Below are positions 6,413 through 11,338 of a DNA stretch of 11,338 bases, in pieces. Numbering within the stretch: the stretch's first letter is position 1; each line of letters begins with the position of its first letter. Made by a program: the position numbers and the translations under genes. The notes under the pieces were generated by a model that was not told the DNA's origin, made no database searches, and was given only the letters and a program-made list of their open reading frames with translations. The stretch spans positions 1-11,338 of the forward strand of contig CAYRYU010000158.1 of the NCBI GenBank assembly GCA_964428355.1, read 5' to 3'. The DNA is from CAYRYU01 sp964428355 (GTDB lineage Bacteria > Muiribacteriota > Ozemobacteria > Ozemobacterales > Ozemobacteraceae).

Positions 6413-7375
6413 TCAGTTGTCCTTGATGATTTCAACCCGGCGATTCCTGGCCCTGCCTGCAGTTGTTTCATTCGTCGCGATGGGCTGGGTTTCCCCCTTG
6501 CCCCTTGTTCGCAGACGGACTCCCGAGATTCCGTGTTCCACGAGCCAGGTTTTTACCGCCCTGGCGCGCTGTTCCGAAAGGTCCTGGTTGTAGGAGGGGT
6601 CCTGGTAGTTGTCCGTATGGCCCTCGATGACGATCCTCAGCCCGGGATCCAGTTTCAGCATCTGCATGATCCTCTCCACCAGCGGGATCGAATTTGCCTT
6701 CAAGTTGGCGCTCTGAGGTTCGAAGTTGATGTTCAGAACCAGCTTCCCGAGCTTGGTAAGGCGCTCTCCGAGTTTGGAGGGATTCTGATCCGGGGGAAGG
6801 AGAGGATCATTGGAATTGATCGGGTCATTGATTGGAAAGAGAACCTTGCAGTTGTACTTCGGATCGAGAGATTGGCGCTCCGGTTTGTCGAAGGTCAATC
6901 CCGCGAGTTGCGAAAAATGGATGGGGCTGGCGGTTGAACCCTGGGACCGGGGAATATCAGCGAAGGGGTCCTTGCCCGAATCCACGAGCTTCTTGTACGC
7001 TTTAACCTCTTCGGTGAGCGTCACTCCAGGGATTCCACCCAATCTTATCAAAAGGCAGTCCATGGCATGGAGATTGAGAAAATCGAGAATATCCACCCCT
7101 CCGGCGGCTTCCATGCTTCCGAGGACAAGGACATTGGAACCCTCTGGAACGTCGCTCGGGGAGTCGACAAAGTTCCCCTGCAATCCAAGATTTCGAGCGG
7201 TCTGCTGATCCGCCGTACTCCCGAGTATATATGGTGAAGCCTGGCCAAATGCGGGAAGCAGGTTGATGATGACCGTCCATGCCGCAACCAGAAAGAAAAT
7301 TCCCAACCTGTCGCCCATGGATGGCGACGTGTCACGTTTTCGCCCGGATGGCGAAGTGTTTCGGGACCTATTCAT
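6413..7375 (-). CDS. OmpA-family peptidoglycan-binding protein with a novel N-terminal domain
   Basis: A 320-residue protein. Residues 1-22 are polar and basic, followed by a hydrophobic segment LGIFFLVAAWTVIINLLPAFGQA (24-46). This is either a long-n-region signal peptide (cleavage after GQA) or an uncleaved membrane anchor. Residues about 205-320 are a clear OmpA C-terminal domain: VIEGHTDNYQDPSYNQDLSE (249-268), QRARAVKTWLVEHGI, then GKGETQPIATN and GRARNRRVEI. This fold binds diaminopimelate-containing peptidoglycan non-covalently. Residues about 47-200 (SPYILGSTADQQTARN onward) match nothing I recognise and take the place of a beta-barrel, so this is not a classical OmpA porin. I chose the ATG at 7375 because GGAGG lies 5 nt upstream; an in-frame ATG at 7420 has no RBS. 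It is the first gene of the compact block and could tether the pseudopilin assembly to the wall. Confidence 0.9.
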   Translation of the reverse strand: MNRSRNTSPSGRKRDTSPSMGDRLGIFFLVAAWTVIINLLPAFGQASPYILGSTADQQTARNLGLQGNFVDSPSDVPEGSNVLVLGSMEAAGGVDILDFLNLHAMDCLLIRLGGIPGVTLTEEVKAYKKLVDSGKDPFADIPRSQGSTASPIHFSQLAGLTFDKPERQSLDPKYNCKVLFPINDPINSNDPLLPPDQNPSKLGERLTKLGKLVLNINFEPQSANLKANSIPLVERIMQMLKLDPGLRIVIEGHTDNYQDPSYNQDLSEQRARAVKTWLVEHGISGVRLRTRGKGETQPIATNETTAGRARNRRVEIIKDN

Positions 7376-7494
7376 CGCTACCTCCCTATTTTCCCCAAAC
7401 CCTGGTGAATTTGCAACCATATGATTCTTTGCGACATCACCGTCCCGGTTACAGATTTGTCACCTCGGGATTTCCGAGTTTCTTGAAAGAACTC
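7376..7494 (-). promoter_or_regulatory. Intergenic region before the seven-gene block; no convincing promoter or terminator
   Basis: This 119-nt gap separates the phosphatase gene from the OmpA-family gene. It contains a 5-bp stem inverted repeat (CTCGG/CCGAG, 7464-7478) and an imperfect one (GAGTT/AACTC, 7476-7494). Neither is followed by a T tract on the minus strand. A strong Shine-Dalgarno (GGGAGGT, 7386-7380) serves the OmpA-family gene. Because no terminator is seen, read-through from the phosphatase gene into the block is possible. Confidence 0.4.
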
Positions 7495-9672
7495 TCACGG
7501 CAAGGGTTTCTTGTTGGCTGGATCTTCGATCGAAACCACCACGAGGGTGATGTCGTCCTGCGGATTCTCGTCACCAAGGAAGGACTTTACCGTTTCGAAA
7601 ACCTTCCTGACTATCTCTGAAGGCCGCCGGCCCTGGTTTTCCGCGAGACAGGAAATAAATCGGTCCATGCCGAAAAACTCCCGGCCGCTCCGCCGGGCTT
7701 CGGTGATTCCATCGGAATGAAAAACTATAAGGTCGCCGGGGTCGAAGGGTTGGATCACCTCCTTGTATTCCTCTCCCACACTCAAACCCAGAGGCTTGTT
7801 GCCACACCCCGCGATCAGGTTTGCCTTGCCGGTCCCTGCGTGGAGCTGGATGGGGGGAAGATGGCCCGCGTTGACGAGGGTGATCGTCCGTGAACCGAGA
7901 TCGAAGCGAGCCAGGGTCGCGCTGACGAATTTCTCCAGGGTCGAAAGCTGGGGAGTCATTTCCGCGTGCATTCGGTGGATGATGTCGGTAACAGCGGGAA
8001 AGAAAACGGGGGGGTGGGAATTCCCCCTGCGCCCCGATCGGCTCTTCGGCCCCGGTTTTCCATCCCGGGTGTTCCTTGCCATCATCCGGGCTATCGCCCT
8101 TACGAAATGGTTCTTTGAAGCCGCTCCCACCAGGGCTGCGGGAATCCCCTTGCCCATGACGTCGCCCACCAGGATGTCGAACACCTGGGGGGAATGGACG
8201 AAAAAATCGATGAAATCGCCGTCGACCCCGAAGGAGGGCACCGTGAGAGATCCGATGGACGCTCCGCGGATTCCCCGGGGAGGTTTGCCGGTGAGGAGTT
8301 CCTCCTGGATCTGGAATCCGATCTCGTTTTCGTGCGTCCTCGCTTCCGCCAGGCCGATTGCCAGCCTTTCGAGTTCCTCCTCCTTGGCCTTCCGTTCGGT
8401 GATGTCCCGGAACGTTACCACCGCTCCCCCCAATTTTCCCTGGGCCCGGATTGGTGTCGCGACGTAATCGACGGGAAAACTCGTTCCGTTCTTGCGCCAG
8501 AAAACCTCATCGGTCACCTTACGAATTTCTCCTGCTTTCCAGGAACTCAGGATCGGGCATTCTTCAGGAGGAAACCCGGTTCCGTCTTTCCGCGTATGGT
8601 GCCATGTCGCGTGGCTTGGAAGACCAAGCAGCTCCTCGGGCCTGTATCCAAGCATTTCGCCCGCGGCCTGGTTCACGAAACTGTGGCAGCCGTTCACATC
8701 GAGACCGATGATTCCTTCCCCTGCCGAATTGAGGATGTCCTCCTGCTGCTGTTGAAGGGACATGATGACATCCCGGGCGGTTACCCCCTCCGAAATGTCA
8801 CGCCACCCAAGCAGAACCCTACCCCGTGATTCGCTCGACAAAGGAAGAACCTTGGCGAAAACCTCGAGCCAGGTGTAGGAACCGTTCTTGTGAAGATACC
8901 GGACCGTCAGCGAGCCCCTACCCTCTTTCATTGCCTGGGCAAAAACCCAGAGTGTTCTTTCGAGGTCGTCGGGATGGACATGGTCGAAGGCACACACCCC
9001 GATCAAGGATTGCGGATCGTAGCCGAGAACCTGGGTCACTCCAGAAGAAACGAAGGTATACCGGCCATTCTCATCGAGTTCGGAAACGAGGTCCAGGAAG
9101 CTGTTCATCAGAAGGTCGAGACGATGAGCCACGGTCTTCGCCTGGGCTTCCATCAGGAGGGAGTTGTGGGCTGCGGAAAGCGAGTTGGAAACCATCCTCG
9201 CGAGGTCCACTGCCAGTTTTCGGTGGGCTTCCACTTGAGCCCGCGAAAGAATGGGAAGGGTTTTTACCGCCGCCCAACATGGTTCCGATTCCAGGATACG
9301 CTTCCCCCAGCGCTCCAGGAATCGTTTCTTCTGGGGTTTCGATCTCAGGACCGGCCCGAGTTCAAGTGTGCCTACCGGGCATCCATCCTGCGTGATTGAA
9401 ACAGGTGAATCCAGCGCCTGGAACTCGATCGGGCAACCGCGGGCTATTCCCTTCCCGCCGACGCAGCCTTTTCGGATACCGCCTTCCGGGCTCTTCCTCC
9501 CTGATCTTCCGAAGCAGGGTGGAAGAGCCCCGAAAGCGAACAGAGGGGTTCCGGCCGGGTCAAGAAAACACATGGGAATTCCGGTGGCGGAAAAAACGGA
9601 GTAAAGGAGGTGGCGAAGCTCCTCCATCCCGATGGTGGTCGCAAAACTGGGCGGGACTGCATTCGAGGACAA
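7495..9672 (-). CDS. PocR-like/PAS/PAS sensor with SpoIIE-type PP2C serine/threonine phosphatase
   Basis: A 725-residue protein with no membrane segment, so cytoplasmic. Residues about 17-165 form a Cys-rich sensor (C35, C53, C70, C80, C98, C132) with a PIEFQALDSPVSITQDGCPV core, resembling a divergent PocR ligand-sensing domain. Two PAS domains follow at about 185-295 (LDENGRYTFVSSGVTQVLGY, ending LLGWRDISE) and about 312-428 (GIIGLDVNGCHSFVNQAAGE, ending VVTFRDITER). A coiled-coil linker (427-455) leads to a PP2C/SpoIIE domain at about 455-718. The metal-binding acidic motifs are all present: VDGDF (D486), GDVMGKG (D504), HSDGITE (D654) and QDDITL (D706-D707); NAGHLPP is also typical. Such proteins usually dephosphorylate anti-sigma-factor antagonists in partner-switching pathways. 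The start is TTG at 9672 with AAGGA 7 nt upstream; the internal ATG at 9627 has no RBS. No anti-sigma kinase or STAS partner is in the window. It lies 119 nt upstream of the OmpA-led block. Confidence 0.93.
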   Translation of the reverse strand: MSSNAVPPSFATTIGMEELRHLLYSVFSATGIPMCFLDPAGTPLFAFGALPPCFGRSGRKSPEGGIRKGCVGGKGIARGCPIEFQALDSPVSITQDGCPVGTLELGPVLRSKPQKKRFLERWGKRILESEPCWAAVKTLPILSRAQVEAHRKLAVDLARMVSNSLSAAHNSLLMEAQAKTVAHRLDLLMNSFLDLVSELDENGRYTFVSSGVTQVLGYDPQSLIGVCAFDHVHPDDLERTLWVFAQAMKEGRGSLTVRYLHKNGSYTWLEVFAKVLPLSSESRGRVLLGWRDISEGVTARDVIMSLQQQQEDILNSAGEGIIGLDVNGCHSFVNQAAGEMLGYRPEELLGLPSHATWHHTRKDGTGFPPEECPILSSWKAGEIRKVTDEVFWRKNGTSFPVDYVATPIRAQGKLGGAVVTFRDITERKAKEEELERLAIGLAEARTHENEIGFQIQEELLTGKPPRGIRGASIGSLTVPSFGVDGDFIDFFVHSPQVFDILVGDVMGKGIPAALVGAASKNHFVRAIARMMARNTRDGKPGPKSRSGRRGNSHPPVFFPAVTDIIHRMHAEMTPQLSTLEKFVSATLARFDLGSRTITLVNAGHLPPIQLHAGTGKANLIAGCGNKPLGLSVGEEYKEVIQPFDPGDLIVFHSDGITEARRSGREFFGMDRFISCLAENQGRRPSEIVRKVFETVKSFLGDENPQDDITLVVVSIEDPANKKPLP

Positions 9673-9740
9673 GGTTTCTTCCTTTTCGGGCGGGGAAGAC
9701 CGGGTTCCCCCTTAGGACGCAACGGACAAGAAACAGATCC

Positions 9741-9769
9741 AGGATAGCAGTAAAGCTTACGGCCATCAA
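9741..9769 (-). promoter_or_regulatory. Candidate sigma-70-type promoter for the phosphatase gene
   Basis: On the minus strand TTGATG (9769-9764, 4/6 to TTGACA) and TATCCT (9746-9741, 4/6 to TATAAT) are separated by exactly 17 nt. This would put the start of transcription near 9734, about 60 nt before the TTG start codon and downstream of the terminator at 9811-9846. Position and spacing are good, but the boxes are only moderate matches and the host's promoter consensus is unknown. Confidence 0.35.
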
Positions 9770-9810
9770 CTCGACGCGGTTCCCGAATAAAACGATGTTC
9801 GGATTGCAAG

Positions 9811-9846
9811 GGCAAAAACGCAATGACCTTTTTGCCGGTCATTGCG
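9811..9846 (-). terminator. Intrinsic terminator with interlocked inverted repeats
   Basis: Read on the minus strand, CGCAATGACC (9846-9837) and GGTCATTGCG (9828-9819) form a perfect 10-bp stem around the loop GGCAAAAA, followed at once by TTTTTGCC (9818-9811). That is the layout of a rho-independent terminator. The 8-nt loop is itself perfectly complementary to the 8-nt T-tract segment, giving an alternative hairpin that would exclude the terminator stem. It lies between the exported-protein gene at 10150-10887 and the phosphatase gene, both on the minus strand, and would insulate the second from the first. The TCATTGCGAG end also recalls widespread REP-like dispersed repeats, so it may be part of such an element. 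Confidence 0.6.
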
Positions 9847-9927
9847 AGCCGGCTTGGTCCAGGCGACCCCGGCCGACCGGAGGCGAAATGCGGCCCCGGC
9901 CTCAGTTCGCTGGGGAAAAAGATCCCG

Positions 9928-10036
9928 ATGGATGAGAAGAAAACGATTTCCTTCTCGTTAGGCCCCGACGCCATTCTTGGAAATGATGATCTTTTGTTTT
10001 TTTTCGGATCGAACCTGGTGATCGATGAAGGGATGA
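9928..10036 (+). CDS. Possible 5' end of a plus-strand gene, truncated by the scaffold gap
   Basis: From the ATG at 9928 a plus-strand frame reads MDEKKTISFSLGPDAILGND and continues, ending DEGM, up to the run of N without a stop. The 36 visible residues have a protein-like composition (acidic and hydrophobic residues alternating, few Arg/Pro/Ser artefacts), unlike the other five frames. A GGGG lies about 10 nt upstream, a weak Shine-Dalgarno. The frame includes a T8 run (LLFFF codons). No family is recognised. It would be divergent from the phosphatase gene and convergent with the gene beyond the gap. It is the only plus-strand candidate in the window, and too short to be sure of. Confidence 0.35.
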
Positions 10037-10136
10037 NNNNNNNNNNNNNNNNNNNNNNNNNNNNNNNNNNNNNNNNNNNNNNNNNNNNNNNNNNNNNNNN
10101 NNNNNNNNNNNNNNNNNNNNNNNNNNNNNNNNNNNN
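10037..10136. other. Assembly gap (100 N)
   Basis: Exactly 100 N, a common placeholder for a scaffold join of unknown real length. Whatever lies between the possible plus-strand gene and the 3' end of the exported-protein gene is missing, so their spacing and the adjacency of the left and right parts of the window are not proven by this sequence. Confidence 0.98.
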
Positions 10137-10149
10137 GGGATCCCGCTTT

Positions 10150-10887
10150 TCATGCGGGCGGCCCGCCATCAGGTGATTTCCTGCGCTTCGGTGCCCCCAG
10201 GGTTTTCCAAATAATGAAAATGGGAATTACCAGCAGAAAAGGAGAGGTAAGATAGAAAAGTCCAAAAACCGAACTGATTACTTCGAAATTCCGGTTCCAC
10301 CATTTGGTGAATGGCGGTGTATGGTCGTGAATGATTGGGCACCCCGGGAGGGCGAACCCGATATCGGCATATTTGTAAGGTGACGCGGATGAGCCGTGGA
10401 AAATGCAGGAAACCCTTCCAGAACTCTCGAGATCTCCAAAACTATAGAACTGACATTCCGGGGAGGGAAGCTGTATGGGACATTTCAGATAGTCCATTTT
10501 CACAAGGCCTTCGATCACCTTCGGGGTGAGATTGCGGATCGGCTGCTCGGGATGATCCATGTTGTGCGTTTCCACCGCGGAATGCAAGATCCTCTGGGTA
10601 GCATAGCAGGCTTCGGGGGGCGATCCACTTCTGGTTTTCGACATTCCGAAGATGATTCCAGCCAGAGGTTGGGGGCACCAACCCCGGGCTTTGTAGCGCA
10701 CTTTTTCCCAACCCAGAGTTTTTTTGGTCTCCGTATGATGGATGATTATACTCAGGGGGACCGAAAAACCTTCGGCAGGAATGGGGGAAATTGCTTCCCC
10801 GGGCGATGCAAGATCGGCCAGACAAGCCGAAAGATTTGTTGCAAAGACGATCAACAGAAGTGGGATTCCCCCGGTGGAAATTCTCAC
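10150..10887 (-). CDS. Exported, C-terminally membrane-anchored protein with a pseudopilin-like globular module
   Basis: A 245-residue protein of unknown function. The N-terminus RISTGGIPLLLIVFATNLSA is a signal peptide; LSAC (19-22) fits a lipobox, so lipidation at C22 is possible, or cleavage may follow ACLA. A strong membrane segment, VFGLFYLTSPFLLVIPIFII (207-226), and a basic tail KRRK (234-237) place the C-terminus in the cytoplasm and the middle outside. Residues 94-166 (CYATQRILHSAVETHNMDH, then GLVKMDYLKCP, FGDLESSGRVSCIFHGS) resemble the globular part of small type IV pseudopilins, which carry C..N.R.L..A.E.YNMDH and ...G.V.C..HG patterns. Here that module has no prepilin helix in front. 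Seven Cys could form disulfides. The start is GTG at 10887: the in-frame upstream stop leaves no ATG, and AGGA is rather far (12 nt). The region looks more AT-rich than the left part of the window. Confidence 0.75.
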   Translation of the reverse strand: MRISTGGIPLLLIVFATNLSACLADLASPGEAISPIPAEGFSVPLSIIIHHTETKKTLGWEKVRYKARGWCPQPLAGIIFGMSKTRSGSPPEACYATQRILHSAVETHNMDHPEQPIRNLTPKVIEGLVKMDYLKCPIQLPSPECQFYSFGDLESSGRVSCIFHGSSASPYKYADIGFALPGCPIIHDHTPPFTKWWNRNFEVISSVFGLFYLTSPFLLVIPIFIIWKTLGAPKRRKSPDGGPPA

Positions 10888-11338
10888 GGGATTCTTTTTC
10901 CTCGTTTCAAGAAGTTGTTAAGAGAATTGAGAGAAAACTGGAGCGGGTCGTTCCAAGTTTTCCATCGGAACCCCTCAGATGACCGCCAATGCAAAAATGG
11001 AAATCCGGATCCCCCTTTCGAGGCTTCCCGGAAAAGAACCCGAAACCTGGAATTTGGAATGATAACATGAATGGGGCACTCGGCGCGAACCCGTCGAATC
11101 CCTGGAAGCCACGGCATCTTTTTTTCGTCCGGTCCCCTGGCCACGGATATGCGGATCCCCAACTGATTTCGGTTTTTCCGCCGATGACGCGGATTTCCGC
11201 CGATGGGAACGGCCGCGGGTTTTCTTGATGGGACCGAAGAGGTCCGCTTCATCAGCGTGATCCGTGGGAAAGTCACGGAAAAACCCCAGAGATCACGGAG
11301 TTCACAGAGAATTCCAATGTTTTTTCCAGAGGTCTTCT
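10888..11338. repeat. Non-coding region resembling dispersed intergenic repeat sequence
   Basis: About 450 nt without a convincing gene. From about 11160 it contains the dodecamer TTTCCGCCGATG twice with a 19-nt period (11175-11186, 11194-11205). Short inverted repeats GGACC/GGTCC (11231-11245) and TCCGTG/CACGGA (11261-11279) follow, then CACGGA and CACAGAG phrases to the right edge. Such 'ccgatgacgcggatt' and 'atcacggagttcacagag' wording is familiar from intergenic spacer repeats of many bacteria. The part next to the gene (10888-11000) should hold its promoter, but I see no clear -35/-10 pair. A minus-strand frame across 10884-11276 is judged non-coding. Confidence 0.5.

Larger units (their letters stand above)
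9673..9927. other. Intergenic region: RBS, promoter, terminator and GC-rich repeat-like sequence
   Basis: No convincing gene is seen here. The part nearest the phosphatase gene carries its RBS (AAGGA, 9684-9680) and the candidate promoter. The middle holds the terminator. From 9837 to about 9910 the sequence is GC-rich and repeat-like: it starts TCATTGCGAGCC and contains the octamer CCCCGGCC twice (9867-9874, 9894-9901). Translated, it gives the VIAS and RLAMT peptides typical of dispersed intergenic REP-like elements rather than of proteins. Confidence 0.5.

Noticed and set aside
7388..7416. TTGCAA and GAAAAT with 17-nt spacing as a promoter for the OmpA-led block
   Set aside because: Transcription would start within or next to the Shine-Dalgarno sequence, leaving almost no leader. 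Matches are only 4/6 each.
7376..7420. 45-nt N-terminal extension of the OmpA-family gene to the ATG at 7420
   Set aside because: No Shine-Dalgarno precedes it, while GGAGG lies 5 nt before the ATG at 7375.
7464..7478. CTCGG/CCGAG inverted repeat as a terminator of the phosphatase gene
   Set aside because: Only a 5-bp stem and no T tract on the minus strand. It could be a protein-binding site, but nothing supports that.
10396..11070. Plus-strand open frame (224 codons) over the exported-protein gene
   Set aside because: It is antisense to a protein with a clear signal peptide, TM segment and Cys pattern, and runs on into repeat-like non-coding DNA.
10884..11276. Minus-strand open frame (130 codons) upstream of the exported-protein gene
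   Set aside because: It covers the repeat-like region, has a basic low-complexity translation, and overlaps the next start. It looks like a spurious ORF of the type often predicted in intergenic repeats.

Overview
The window reads as chromosome of a Gram-negative-type (diderm) bacterium. It encodes an OmpA-type peptidoglycan-binding protein, type IV prepilin-like proteins, an ECF sigma factor and a PAS/SpoIIE phosphatase. All convincing genes are on the minus strand, GC is moderately high, and a 100-base run of N (10037-10136) marks a scaffold join. There is no rRNA, tRNA or taxonomic marker. The pseudopilin style and the Cys/NMDH/HG module in the rightmost gene recall proteins I associate with Candidatus Riflebacteria-like or related uncultured diderm lineages, but that is only an impression.

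Layout, in transcription order (right to left). 10888-11338 is non-coding and resembles dispersed intergenic repeat sequence. 10150-10887 encodes an exported, C-terminally anchored protein carrying a pseudopilin-like globular module. The scaffold gap follows, with the start of a possible plus-strand gene to its left (9928 onward). A strong minus-strand intrinsic terminator lies at 9811-9846, and a candidate promoter at 9741-9769 precedes a cytoplasmic PocR-like/PAS/PAS/SpoIIE-phosphatase sensor (7495-9672, TTG start).

After 119 nt a compact block of seven genes runs from 7375 to 78: OmpA-family protein, 697-residue PilX/GspK-like membrane protein, GspI/PilV-like prepilin, GspJ/PilW-like prepilin, ECF sigma factor, a three-domain exported protein with a transglutaminase/C71-type cysteine peptidase domain, and an exported propeller-like protein. 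Spacing is 34 nt, 1 nt, a 4-nt ATGA overlap, a 4-nt GTGA overlap, 61 nt and 40 nt, so this is very probably one operon. An eighth gene may begin at 30.

The cluster can be read as an envelope system. A small set of tip-type pseudopilins sits with an OmpA-type wall anchor and a predicted wall-cleaving or cross-linking enzyme, under an ECF sigma factor translated in coupling with the last pseudopilin. The most unusual points are: the C71-like enzyme, which joins domains I know from pseudomurein-containing methanogens to a bacterial peptidoglycan-binding domain; a C10 homopolymer inside the sigma factor gene between its two functional domains; and a pseudopilin globular module moved onto a protein with a signal peptide and a C-terminal membrane anchor.
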